A stretch of DNA of 64,000 nucleotides, taken from the NCBI GenBank assembly GCA_028671895.1, contig JAPMAC010000209.1, positions 18,374,501-18,438,500 on the forward strand. The letters run 5' to 3'. Both the position numbers and the translations under genes were made by a program. Numbering within the stretch: position 1 is the first letter of the stretch; each line of letters opens with the position of its first letter. The stretch comes from Oenanthe sinensis. Its lineage: Eukaryota > Streptophyta > Magnoliopsida > Apiales > Apiaceae. This document shows, piece after piece, positions 9,901-21,579 of this stretch. The notes below the pieces were generated by a model. It saw nothing but the letters and a program-made list of their open reading frames with translations, did not search any database and was not told the origin of the DNA.

Positions 9901-11600
9901 ATATTTTCACGGATCATAAAAGCTTGAAGTACATCTTCACCCAAAAGGAATTAAACATGAGACATAGACGATGGTTGGAGCTAATCAAGGATTATGATTG
10001 TATTATCAGCTATCATCCAGGCAAGGCAAATGTAGTTGCAGATGCACTAAGCCGGAAAGAAAGGTTAAATCTTTTAACCTCAATCGAAGATCTGGTAAAG
10101 GAATTTGAAAAGATGGAAATAGAAGTACATATGCCAGAATCCCAGACTAAGGCACCACACACCATAACGTTCCAGCCAACATTATTGGAAAAGATTATTA
10201 GATGTCAAAAACAGGTGATGGAACAAGACAAAGCAAAGATAACTGGAGAAGAGGTCAAGAATCAGAAGGATGATAAAGGGATTTTAAGGTTTTCATCACG
10301 CATTTGGATACCAAATGTAGCTGAGTTGAAGAATGAAATATTACACGACGCCCATAGCTCAAGGTATTCCATTCATTCCGGAAGTACTAAGATGTATAGA
10401 GACCTGAAGCAACACTTTTGGTGGCCAAACATGAAGAAAGAAATTGCGGAATATGTCAGTAAATGTTATAATTGTCAAAGGGTAAAAGCGGAACATCAAA
10501 GGCCCAGTGGACTATTACAACCTCTCGACATTCCAGAGTGGAAATGGGAACATCTCGCAATGGATTTTATAGTAGGACTTCCAAAGACTAAAGCTAATCA
10601 TGATGCAATTTGGGTTATCATCGATAGATTGACCAAGTCAGCACATTTTCTTCCTATCAATGAAAGATTCTCACTGGAAAGGTTAGTTCAATTATATTTG
10701 AGGGAAATTATAGTACGACATGGTGTTCCTGTATCAATCGTATCCGATCGAGATCCACGTTTCAACTCAAGATTCTGGAAACAATTTCAAGAGAGTTTAG
10801 GAACTAAACTAAACATGAGTACAGCGTATCATCCACAAACTGACGGACAAAGTGAAAGGACAATTCAGACAATTGAAGACATGTTAAGGGTATGTGTTCT
10901 AGATTTTAAAGGTAGTTGGGATGAGCACTTACCTTTGGTGGAATTTTCGTACAATAACAGTTATCATGCCAGTATTGAAATGCCACCATATGAAGCTCTT
11001 TATGGAAGAAAATGCAGATCTCCACTGTACTGGGAGGAAGTCGGAGAACGCACAATTTTAGGACCCGAACTGTTACAACAAACCAAGGAAAAGATCGAGT
11101 TAATACAGAAAAGGTTAGTAGCAGCTCAAGATCGACAAAAGAAATATGCAGATCAAACCAGAAAAGACAAAAGCTTTGAAGTTGGAGAGTTTGTTCTATT
11201 AAAGGTATCACCGTGGAAAGCCGTGACCAGATTCGGGAAAAGAGGAAAACTCAATCCAAGATACGTGGGACCATTTGAGATATTGAAGAAGCTGGGGGAA
11301 CTTGCTTACGAACTAGCCTTACCTCCGCATATGCAGAATATCCACAATGTGTTCCATGTATCGATGCTGAAAAAGTACAATCCTGATCCGAATCACGCAA
11401 TAGAATACGAGTCTGTAGATATTCAACCTGACTTATCTTATATAGAACAGCCTGTACAGATATTAGATCGTAAAGATAAGGTATTAAGGAATAAGACAAT
11501 ACCTCTAGTTAGGGTATTATGGAGAAATCCCTTGGTTGAGGAATCAACATGGGAGGTAGAAAGTGAAATGTTAGCTCAATATCCTCACTTGTTTTCTTAA
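6975..11600 (+). pseudogene. gag-pol: Tekay gag-pol polyprotein, three stops in gag, pol intact
   Basis: One reading frame from ATG 6975 to TAA 11598-11600 with no frameshift, interrupted by stops at 7065, 7602 and 7821, all in gag. From 7842 it is open for 1,252 codons. Gag: retrotransposon-gag domain (about 7140-7604), an Asn/Gln/Gly-rich linker, then zinc knuckles CYRCGKMGHYANTC and CFKCGSKGHLAKDC. Protease: LIDSGATKSFIS near residue 150 of the open part. RT: SKIDLRSGYHQLKI and the active site FIDD. RNase H: YSDASHKGLG. Integrase: HHCC finger ending CYNCQ, then catalytic Asp in MDFIVGLP, Asp in SDRDPRF and Glu in DGQSER. The C-terminal VLWRNPLVEESTWE segment is chromodomain-like, a fold that in chromoviruses targets integration to chromatin. 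All pol catalytic residues are present. Each stop could be a Gln codon changed by one C-to-T step. Confidence 0.95.
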
Positions 11601-11627
11601 GTTGGATTCTGGGGACAGAATCCTTAT

Positions 11628-11640
11628 AAGGGGGAAAGGA
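11628..11640 (+). other. polypurine tract, Tekay element
   Basis: AAGGGGGAAAGGA ends immediately before the 3' LTR start TGTAACGACC at 11641, the normal position for plus-strand priming. Confidence 0.92.
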
Positions 11641-14600
11641 TGTAACGACCGGGAAAATTATGTGCATTTTATAATATTTAAATATGCTTTTATTATAATT
11701 TATTGTGATTTAGATTATTTTTAATGCAATTATCTGAGTTTGGATTTTTATTAAATAGAAAAATTACCCGATATGTGTTATGTAAATTCTATGTAGCTTA
11801 AAATATTTTATTCTATTTTACATTAATTTTTGTATCGTTAAAATAGGGTTATTTCGATCTATGATTATTGGACCTAGCCCCTGTTATAGACTTGAGACCT
11901 TATTTTTGTTACCTTTATTTTTATAAAAATGGTAAAATCCTCAAAATGACTTTATTTTATTATTTTTGGACCATTCATAATTTTTGGGGAATTTTGACAT
12001 ATATATTGCATTTATCCGAAAATATTTATTTTTATATTTTATCCCATAAAAATGATTTTTGGGCATTTTATTTTAATTATGGGGTAATTTATCTTCTAAT
12101 CAAAATTAAACCCCTAAATTTTCTAAAAATATAAATAGATTTTAAATAATTTTTTTTTTACTAAAAACAAGTTACTATACTTAGTAATTTGAGGAAGAAG
12201 CTTTGTAATTAGGGTTTCTTGTTCTTGAGAATCAACAGCTATTTGGAGACGTTATTGGTGTTCGATTTCAGCGTTCTAGTAGCTAAATCAAAGCTAGTGA
12301 ATTGTACTATCTAGTGGTATAATCAATTTCAACTGAATATGTATATCTCGAAATCATGTTCTTGACTGTGTTTCTTATTTAATTTTCAAGTTACTTTTGG
12401 TTAAGTGTTGGTGTTAGTTGATGCCATGAGTAGTTAGATCGTAACAAGAGCATGCTAGTGGTATTTTTAGTTGATTTTTCTGAGCTAGTTTTGTGGTCGC
12501 CGGATTTTGATCGGAGTTTTCTTGTTTTGACTGGAATCTGAGCTCTGTTGGTTGTCTTTGCCTGCTATGTTCTTGAATAGGTTGAGTAACTTGATGGAAA
12601 CGTATTAATATTAATTTGATTGAGTTTGTATGTCGTTTGCGAGTCACCGGAGAAAACTCCGGTCGTCTTCTTCGATGTTTTGGCCGGAATATTGTCTGCA
12701 TAGCTTAGTTCTTGGTCTTGATGTCATGGTTGAGTTGGGTTGACAAGTAGCAACTTGTGGGCATCATTTTTTATTGAGTTTTGTTGCGGGTTTGTGTCGC
12801 CGGAAAAGTCAACGCCGATTGTCTTCTCCGATCGGTGGCCGCAGCAAGGTGGCAGGCTCTATTGCCTAGTCTGATGGTTGTGTAAAGTCGGCTGCTAGTT
12901 ACTGAGATTGTATGGATTGGGAACCTAGTTGTATCAGCTCCGCTAGGAACTGCCGGAATCTAGGGAGCTCGCCGGAATCTGGGAAGATTCCGGTTTGTTC
13001 TTCACAATTCCGGTGATGTTCTTGGTGGAGGGAGAGTTTGATCTTTAAAAGCCCAACTCCCTTTTTCAAAAATGTTTTTGAGATTAAAAATTATTTTATT
13101 TTCAAAAATTAGTTTTAAATCCAAAAATTATTTTAAAAATTATTTTAAATTCGAAAATTGTTTTAAAAATTAAAATAAATTATTGTTATTTCAAAATCAA
13201 TTTGATTTAATTATTTTAATTTATTTAGATAATAATTTAATTAATTATAATTAATTGGTTAATTTATTTTAATCAATTAATTTAATTAATTAAATATTAT
13301 TTAAATATAATTAAAAATAATTGGATTTAATTATTTTAAGAAATAAAAATAATTTATTTATTTTTATTTATTTATTATTCATTTATTTAATAATTCTTTT
13401 ACCCGTTTTAAATGAAACAAATTTGTTTGAAATCCTAAAGTAATCCGGAAGTAACAAAAATAGTTTGAAACTCCCTAATTTATTTATAAACCCGGATTAA
13501 TATTTTTATAAAATATTTTAGGGATTCAATTATTATCCAGAGGAGATAATAATGATTTACTTTGATTCGAATAATATTTTCGAGTCTACTTTTATTTAAT
13601 TAACTGCTCTTTTATTTGTGAGTCTTACCTGCTATCTGATTTATATGCTCACTTACCTGCTAACTGATAGTACTTATTTACTAATTGTTAATTAATAATT
13701 GTTATTAATAGAACGCATGGGTAGACACTAGAATCTAAATTAGAATATTTTAATTGTAGTTACCAGTGAGCCAGTAGATAGACGGTCAGTGTGTAGTCGT
13801 CCCATTCACGCTAGGACAGCATCTATACCAGGCAAGTATTTCCTCCTTGATAATCTTAAACACTTTTGTTTTACTGTTTCGATTATTCATATCATGATAA
13901 ATAGTTATTGTTCAGAACTATTTATGATTCCTGTTTTATTCTGTGCATCAGAGTTACTTGCTATTCGTACTCTGAATATTAGAAGTTGATCATAATAAAC
14001 ACATCATATCCATGTTATCGTAGTAAATAACGGGGATATGGTCTGTACTTAAAACTAAGCATACCTTTATTTTACTTGGGTTGCTCTATTGGATTGAAAT
14101 TTTAGCATAAGAGGCTCAGTGATGAGGGTCCAGCATTTGAGGAGGATATGGTAACCAATCCATCTTCCTATAGGCTAACATTACTTGCCTATTTTGGTAC
14201 CTATTTATTGAAATCCTTGTTATATCTATGGGTATAGAAATGTACCGTTGAGCTATAAAGGGGTCCTATTGCTTTTGAACCTGATCAGGGGGCAATAGTG
14301 TTTATTTGTGTTGGTATCCAATCCATATTGCCTGTGTGGCTATTATACATTGATTTTGGGCAGTGAATTCATTTTGATGACATACTGCATTGATTTTGTT
14401 TCAGTTGAGATAAACTGGGATTTATTTACTGTTCAATTTTTATAATAAACTATTTTATATTCCGTTCTCTATACAGATCTCATATATTGCCTACATTTAA
14501 ATTGTTCATATACTTGCTGAGCATTTCTTTGGCTCACTCTTGCTTTTTATTTAAATCTTGCCAGATTTCCAGTATGAGTAACAACAGTAGCTCTAACAGG

Positions 14601-14974
14601 CGTAAAGAGCATCAGGAGTCAGGGCGGCTCGCTTCTCGGGATTCCCAGGTATTTAGCTGGTTTAGTATGTCTGTAGATAGTGTTTGTAATAAAACTGAAT
14701 CTAGACTTAAAACCTATCTAGATTTGTGGATTTGAGTTGTGATATAGGAATGGGCTTGTAATAAGATATTTGGATTTACTTTTAGTTTCAGCTGCTTAAT
14801 TTCATACTATAACCTGTTTGCGATCTTTGGTTTGGCGGGGTCAGTGCGCCTCTGATTTATTATTTTGTTATTGTTGGGTATTGGCGGGCCAGTGTGCCTC
14901 TGGTTTATATTGTTTATTGCTGTTGATTGGTCTGTGACCCCCAAGTCTAGACCCCGGATTTGGAGGGCGTCACA
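11641..14974 (+). repeat. 3' LTR of Tekay element, full length (3,334 bp)
   Basis: Starts TGTAACGACC and ends GGCGTCACA. It contains the complete U3 with a TATA box at 12130, a reverse telo-box (TTAGGGTTT) at 12209-12217, the AT-rich block at about 13045-13540, and a copy of accessory exon 1 at 14574-14648 with one amino-acid change (GCT to GAT). Junction at 14974 runs straight into the 5' LTR of element B. No independent gene is seen in it. Confidence 0.95.
12130..12139 (+). promoter_or_regulatory. TATA box in Tekay 3' LTR
   Basis: TATAAATAGA, a close match to the plant TATA consensus, about 490 bases into the LTR, followed about 70-80 bases later by TTAGGGTTT. The matching part of the 5' LTR is deleted. 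Confidence 0.7.
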
Positions 14975-15453
14975 AAGATGATCACAGATAAGGGAAGTCT
15001 TCGAAGATAAAGCCAAAGATATTGCAGATATGCTATAAAAACAAGGAAGAAGAATTGCAGAAGGAAATTGTCAGCTAATAATTAGGAATTCTATTCCTAT
15101 TGTAATTTATCTTTCTGTTATTAGCTGATAGGCAGCTCTCTATATAAACTCTATGTAACCTAATTGTAAAGGTGTGGAAGTCGAAGCATAATTTGTCTGA
15201 GTGAAGCTTCGTGAGTGCATAGAAATAGAGAGAGTTGCTGTGATAAACACATAGAAGCTGCTAGGGTTTGTGTACACCCTAGGAGAGTTTTGTATTTACA
15301 AATCAATAATACAAACAGTACTTATTCATATCTTTGTGTTTGATCTTTGTTCTTAATTCATATCTGTTTATTGCTATTGAGTTGATTTTAAATCAGGCAG
15401 AAAAGACACACAAGTATTCAACCCCCCATTCTACTTGTGCAACTGGGAAAATA
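14975..15453 (+). repeat. 5' LTR of element B, right part only
   Basis: Matches 26867-27342 of the 3' LTR. Its left part (equal to 26586-26866, with the motif-rich U3) is absent, replaced by the Tekay 3' LTR end. It ends AACTGGGAAAATA, where the 3' copy has AACTGGGAAAACA, so the terminal CA has mutated. It keeps a TATA box and a small inverted repeat CTAGGGT...ACCCTAG near 15261-15282. Confidence 0.92.
15141..15149 (+). promoter_or_regulatory. TATA box in element B LTR
   Basis: TATATAAAC preceded by a CT-rich context; the same sequence is at 27031-27039 in the 3' LTR. A CTAGGGTTT telo-box-like sequence follows about 120 bases downstream in this copy and is mutated in the 3' copy. Confidence 0.6.
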
Positions 15454-15455
15454 AT

Positions 15456-15467
15456 TGGTATCAGAGC
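15456..15467 (+). other. primer-binding site, element B
   Basis: TGGTATCAGAGC, two bases after the LTR end; complementary to initiator Met-tRNA. Confidence 0.95.
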
Positions 15468-15490
15468 CTAACATTTAAAATCGATCAAAG

Positions 15491-17792
15491 ATGTCTGGAA
15501 ACAAAGATGGCAATTCTAAGATTCTTATGCTTAAGAGAAACGAGTTCACCCACTAGAAGGTTAAGATGCTGCACCATCTGGAAGCAACAAATCCTGACTA
15601 TCTTGAAAGAATTCATGAAGGAACCTATGTGCCCTTAAAGCTAGTGCCTCAAATCAATGAAGAAGGCAAAGTAACTGAAGAACACTTCATTGAAAAACCA
15701 AAGGCTGAATGGACAAAAGAGGACAAGGAGAATGTTCTTAATGAGGTACAGGTCAAAAACATACTCTTTAACAGTTTGGATTCTGTTATTACAAACTGTG
15801 TTATATCATGTCAGACTGCTAAGGAGATGTGGACAAAATTTGAAGTGCACTGTCAAGGAACTAAAGATGTCAAGAAAAATGCAAGGTCTTTGCTAATTCA
15901 AGAGTATGAGTATTTTGAAGCAAAATCTGGAGAATCTATTACTGAGATGTATGATAGGTTTACAAAACTCTAGAATGAGATGGCTATGCTTGGTAAGGTT
16001 TATGATTCTGAAGATACCAACACTAAGTTTCTGAGAGCACATCCTGAAGAGTGGGACAATAAGACTACAACAATAAGGGAAGCTGGAGATTTGGATGAAC
16101 TAACTCAAGAAGAATTATATGGAAGGCTCAAGACATATGATTTAGAGATGCAACAGAGAAAGAATAAGAAGTATGTGAAGACAAAATCTATAGCACTCTT
16201 AATGGAGTCTGAAAATGAACAACATGAACAACCCACTGAAACAAGAATCAAGGATTCAAGGAAGAAGGGTAAAACTGTTATGGAGTCATAGTCTACTGAC
16301 ACAGACTCTGATTCTAATGAAGAGATTGATCTAAGTCAAATGATGACTATGTTTGCCAAAACTTTCAAAAGAATGAAATTTAACAAAAGAACTGGCAAAT
16401 TTAGCAAAAGGCCATCATTCGAGAAGGAAGATGAGAAGACTGAGAAGAGCAAGAGTACTATAATCAAACTTGACAAAGCAAAGGTCAAATGTTTCAACTG
16501 TGAAATATTGGGGCACTTTGCCAGTGAATGCAGAAAGTCAAAAAGTCAAGGAAAAGGAAAAGCACTTTTATCAACAGGAAAGGATTGGGCAGATTCAAGC
16601 TCAGAGGATGAAATTGATTATGAAAATCTAGTATTAATGGCATCCTCCTCAAGAAAATCACAATCTCCCAAAGAACCCTCATCTCCTAAAACTCAGGTAT
16701 CAATCTTTACTCCTGAATCCTTAATTAACTTAGACTCTAATGGCATAGAAATTGTGCAAAGTGAAGTTAATAAAATAATGACAACATGTAGGTCTCTCAC
16801 TAGTGAAAGTGAAAGGTTGAGAGAAGAAAATTTAACCTTAACTAAAAGGAATGATCATTTAGAGTCTGAGTTAATATTAATGGAACAATACAAAAAGGAT
16901 TCTAAGAAAAATAGTCATAATTACACTGAAATTTTGAAAGCCCATGACTATGTTAAGAATGAACTAGAAGAAGAAAGACTTAAGTTTAAAGTCTGGACAG
17001 ACTCTGGTAGAAAAGTTCAAGAAATTCTCAATAATCAAAATATGTGTCAAACTGCTGGTCTAGGCTATGAAAATAGTCAAGGCAAAAGTCCTATTGTTGA
17101 GAATGATAACAATGGAGAAGCTAGCCAAGCTAAAAAGACTAAAGACAAAAGCACATTTATTCCTATTAAGTTTGTGACTCCTAAAGAAAAGACTGAGACC
17201 ACAAACTCATCTGTCAATAGTCCCCTTGTTGTTGACAAAAAGACAGATGAAACTGGAGCAAATAACTCTAAGAAAATTATTAACATAGGGTACTTGTCTA
17301 AGTCTAAGTTAAAAGAAAGGCTAGAAAACTTATCAGAGTCTACCAAAACTAGGAGAAATAGGAATGGTAAGGAAGGCATTAATAAAGCAAATAATTATCA
17401 AAAGGATCCTAATGCTCCTAGAAAGAAGTGTTTTAGATGTGGCAACCACAACCATTTAGCTATAGATTGTAAAGCAAAAATTGAAAAAAAACTCAGAGTT
17501 TAGTCTTCCACAGACTCTGAAAAGTCACTACATTCCACAAAAACCTTGTTATCACTGTGGTAGCATATTTCACTCTATTTATATGTGTAGAGACTATCAT
17601 GAATTGTATTTCAATTTTTATGAGCTAAAATCATCTATTGACAAAAGCTGGTATGATACTGTTAAGACTCCACCAAAGTCAAAAGCAACAAAGGAGACAA
17701 GTAAATCAAATGTGAAAATTACTAAACCTGTTTCTCCTAAAGTTAGAGGAAAAGGATCCAAAACTGTTTGGATCCCCAAAACAACTAACTAG
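15491..17792 (+). pseudogene. gag: copia gag (element B), stops and one frameshift
   Basis: Gag polyprotein, starting at ATG 15491. In-frame stops occur at 15554 (TAG where Gag families have a Trp), 15971 and 16289. The frame then stays open to 17501, where a slip in an A8 run (17484-17491) moves coding to another frame that ends at 17790. An N-terminal UBN2-type domain covers about 15560-16200. Three CCHC knuckles follow: CFNCEILGHFASEC (16490), CFRCGNHNHLAIDC (17429) and CYHCGSIFHSIYMC (17547). A charged coiled-coil-like stretch, about 16780-17000, lies between the first and second. Three knuckles and a long Gag suit SIRE-type elements. Pol follows in a different frame after a stop. Confidence 0.88.
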
Positions 17793-17803
17793 TTGCTTTA
17801 TGT

Positions 17804-20800
17804 ATGCAGGGAACAAGGGTAAAGAATGTAACCCTAATCCTGGACAGTGGATGCTCGGGACACATGACTAGAAAAGAATCCCTGCTTACAGACTTTGTGG
17901 AAATGGCTGGCCTAGAAGTATTATTTGGAGATGGCAACAAAGTTCAAACACTAGGATATGGCAAGATTGTACTTGGGAAAGTCATCATTGAACAAGTAGC
18001 TCTAGTTGATGGCTTAAGACACAATTTGATAAGCATAAGTCAACTAGGAGATAAAGGTTACCATACTGGCTTTGACAACAAAGAGTGTCTTGTGACTCAC
18101 AAAGAAACAGGTATTCTGGTTTTTAAAGGTCACAGACATGGTAACATTTATGAAGCCAGCTTGGAGGATTGCATACACAGTGAACTCACATGTCTATATA
18201 GCAAGGCCTCAATTGAAGAAAACTGGAAATGGCACAAGAAACTGTCACATATCAACTTTAAAACACTAAACAAGTTGGTTAAACAGAATCTTGTAAGAGG
18301 ATTACCACAGGTTGATTTTGTGCAAGATGGACTCTGTGAAGCATGTCAAGTTGGAAAGCAAAAGAAATCATCCTTCAAGAGCAAGACAATCAACACCATT
18401 TCTGAACCCTTTTATTTATTGCACATTGATTTATTTGGTCCAGTAAATGTTATGTCTATTAATAAAAAGAAATATACTATTGTTATTATAGATGATTTTA
18501 CAAGATTCACATGGGTTTTCTTTCTACATTCAAAGGATGAAGCTCCACAACACATAATAGACCATATCACTTTTCTGGAAAGAAATTCAAAGAAAACAGT
18601 TAGAGTTCTAAGGAGTGACAATGGTACTGAATTCAAGAATTCAATCATGGAGGACTACTGTGCATTAAAAGGAATTACTCAACAATTTTCTGCACCAGGA
18701 ACTCCTCAACAAAATGGAGTTGTAGAGAAAAAAAATAGAACCCTCATAGAAGCTGCCAGAACAATGCTGACAGAGTCTAAGCTACCAGTATATTTTTGGG
18801 CAGATGCAGTTAATACAACATGTTTCACTCAAAACTGTACTTTAATAAACATGCATGGAAAGACTCCCTATGAAATGATAAAGGACAAGAAGCCTAGTGT
18901 GAAACACTTTCACATATTTGGATGCAAGTGTTATGTACTGAAAGTACATCCTGAAAATCTGAGCAAATTTGAAGCCAAGGCAGATGAATCAATTTTTCTT
19001 GGTTATGCATCAAACACAAAAGCATTCAAAGTGTTTAATCTCAGAACCAAAATTGTTATGGAATCTATTCATGTTGCATTTGATGATAAAAAGATTACAG
19101 GATTGCAGGATGAGTCGGAGTCTACTACACTGGAATTTGAAAATCTAAAAAGTTCTGAGATAAATGAAGAAGAAGAGGATGAAGACCCTCAAGTAACTCC
19201 TGATCCAACACAGGAACCTGCACATTCTGAGGGGGAGCCAAAAATTACAACTCTAAATGATTCAGAGTCTAACAGGTCAGGGTCTACCCAGACAGAGTCT
19301 AGACAGAATGAGTCAAATTCCTCAGAATCTAACTCATCAGGGTCTGGATCAAGCAACTCTGAACCCTTGACAGAGTCAAGCAATTTAGGGGGAGTCTCTT
19401 CATTTGAATTTCACTCAAATACAGAAGATGCAAATGACTTAAGGGGAGCTTCAAGTTCAAGAATCAATCTTCCATCAGCTAGAAAATGGACAAAGGGTCA
19501 CACTCCTGACTTAATAATTGGTGACCCTGAGAGTGGTGTATAAACAAGAACAGCCACTCAAAATGAATATCTTTATAGCTGTTTTCTCTCAAAGAATGAA
19601 TCCAAGAAAATTGAGGAAGCCTTGCAAGATCCTGATTGAATAATTGCAATGCAAGAGGAACTGAATGAATTTGAGAGAAACAAAGTGTGGAAACTTGTAC
19701 CAAGACCTAGAGATAGATCAGTTGTTGGTGCAAAATGGGTGTACAGAAACAAACTTGATGAGAGTGGAACTGTAATAAGAAACAAAGCAAGGCTAGTTGC
19801 AAAAGGATACTCACAGGAGGAAGGAATTGATTATGATGAAACTTTTGCACCAGTAGCAAGATTGGAAGCTATAAGAATGTTTCTTGCCTTTGCAGCTCAT
19901 TCAAAATTCAAGGTGTATCAGATGGATGTAAAAAGTGCCTTCTTTAATGGAAAATTGGAAGAAGAAGTCTATGTGGAGCAACCACCAGGATTTGTTGATC
20001 CAAAATATCCTGATCATGTTTACAGATTAGATAAGACACTTTATGGATTGAAGCAATCACCTAGAGCATGGTATGAAACTCTTTCAAAATTTCTTCTTGA
20101 AAACGGATTCATAAGAGGTACCATTGACAAAACTCTCTTTATTAGAAAGTATAAAGGTGACATTTTGCTTGTTCAAATTTATGTTGATGATATTATATTT
20201 GGATCTACTAATGACAAACTCTGTGAAAAGTTTAGTAAACTAATGCAGTCAAATTATGAAATGAGCATGATGGGAGAATTGAACTTCTTTTTGGGGCTTC
20301 AAGTCAAACAAAATGATGATGGAATTTTCATCAATCAAACAAAGTATGTAAAAGAACTATTGAAGAAGTTTGATATGTAAGATTTTGCAACTGCTAAAAC
20401 TCCCATGTCAACAGCCACTAAGCTAGACTCTGACCCAGAGGGTAAGAAAGTTGACAACACCAGCTACAAATGTATGATTGGCTCATTATTATATTTAACT
20501 GCTAGTAGACCAGATATAATGTTTGTAACTTGTCTGTGTGCTAGATTTCAAGCTGACCCCAGAGAATCACATTTAATAGATGTAAAAAGAATTTTTAGAT
20601 ATCTCAAGGAGGCACAAACTCTTGGACTTTGGTATCCTAGAGAGTAAGATTTTTCATTAATTGGCTATTCAGATTCTGACTATGCAGGATGCAAAGTAGA
20701 CAGGGAAAGCACAACAGGTCAATGCCAGTTTCTTGGCAATAAATTAATTTCTTGGTTTAGCAAGAAACAACAGACTGTATAAACCTCAACAGCTGAGGCT

Positions 20801-21121
20801 GAATACATTGCCGCTAGAAGTTGCTGTGCTCAAATTCTGTGGATAAGAAATCAATTACTTGATTATGCACTAATATACTCAAATATTCCTATGTATTGTG
20901 ATAACACCAGTGCTATTAAAATTGCAGAGAATCTAGTCCAACATTCCAGAACAAAGCACATTGATGACAAGTATCATTTTATTAGAGAACATGTTGAAAA
21001 TGGTACTGTGACACTTTACTATGTTCCAATTGACAAACAGGTTGCAAACATTTTGACAAAACCACTTGATGAGTCTACCTTTCTTAGACTGGTAGGTGAA
21101 TTAGGTATGTTAAACATGTAA
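17804..21121 (+). pseudogene. pol: copia pol (element B), five stops, no frameshift
   Basis: Protease, integrase, RT and RNase H polyprotein in one frame, with stops at 19541, 19637 (TGA in place of a Trp), 20378, 20645 and 20780. Protease: LDSGCSGHM with its Asp at 17843. Integrase: HHCC finger (HKKLSHINF to CEACQ), catalytic Asp in HIDLFGPV, Asp in RSDNGTEF and Glu in GVVEKKNRT. A Ser/Glu-rich linker of about 120 codons (about 19100-19480) follows. RT: MDVKSAFFNG and the active site YVDD. RNase H: SDSDYAGC and TAEAEY. The end is LDESTFLRLVGELGMLNM. All integrase and RT catalytic residues can be seen, so the decay is by point stops. The first pol codons follow TATGCAG, which could be a 3' splice site. 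Confidence 0.92.
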
Positions 21122-21579
21122 GTAATTACAAATTACAAGCAACAAGGTATGTACTTTAATTATAATTTTGGTTGTAACACATTATAATTAATTATTTTTG
21201 TAAAATTTTTATTGGTACTTTATCTCGACAGAGTCTAGTTTTTAGACTCTGACGAGTCTGTAGACTCTGAGAGTCTGTAGACTCTGAAAAACAATTATCG
21301 CCTAGACTTCGAAACGGTTCAAATTCGCGCCTGCAGACTCTGATTGTGTTTAAATTGTTCAAATGACTTGAAATAGGCAGTAACAGTTGTTTTTAACTGG
21401 AGATAGACTGTAGACTCGTGTGTATTGTTAGCAATTCAAACAAAATAGAAGATTTTCATACATTTTACTCACTTGTTTATTGCAATTAATTTCTAAAGCA
21501 GAACTATTCACAGAGCTCTTTACGAACCCTAGCAACTTTCTTCAAGCGTATTCATCACTTTCAATTAACAATAACTTCA
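21122..21579 (+). repeat. pol-accessory ORF spacer of B with AGACTCTG cluster
   Basis: A non-coding stretch holding perfect copies of AGACTCTG or its complement at 21229, 21244, 21262, 21279 and 21335, with further near copies between. Direct and inverted copies can pair with each other. No promoter motif is obvious. The ORF that follows starts at 21580. Confidence 0.7.

Larger units (their letters stand above)
3134..14974 (+). mobile_element. Tekay-type gypsy chromovirus, 5' LTR truncated
   Basis: Ty3/gypsy retrotransposon in the order partial 5' LTR (3134-5597), primer-binding site, accessory ORF, gag-pol (6975-11600), polypurine tract, full 3' LTR (11641-14974). Domain order protease, RT, RNase H, integrase and a chromodomain-like C-terminus, together with the long LTRs, fits the Tekay/Del clade. 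The 5' LTR has lost its first 870 or so bases, including the TATA box, so this copy should not transcribe itself. The LTRs differ at about a dozen sites over 2.46 kb. The right end falls inside the 5' LTR of element B. No left target duplication remains. Confidence 0.92.

Noticed and set aside
10906..11211. 101-codon minus-strand ORF in integrase
   Set aside because: Shadow of the intact Tekay integrase frame.
17804..19543. Reading element B gag and pol as a programmed frameshift
   Set aside because: A stop, a homopolymer slip and a possible splice acceptor all lie near the join, so no clean recoding signal can be claimed.
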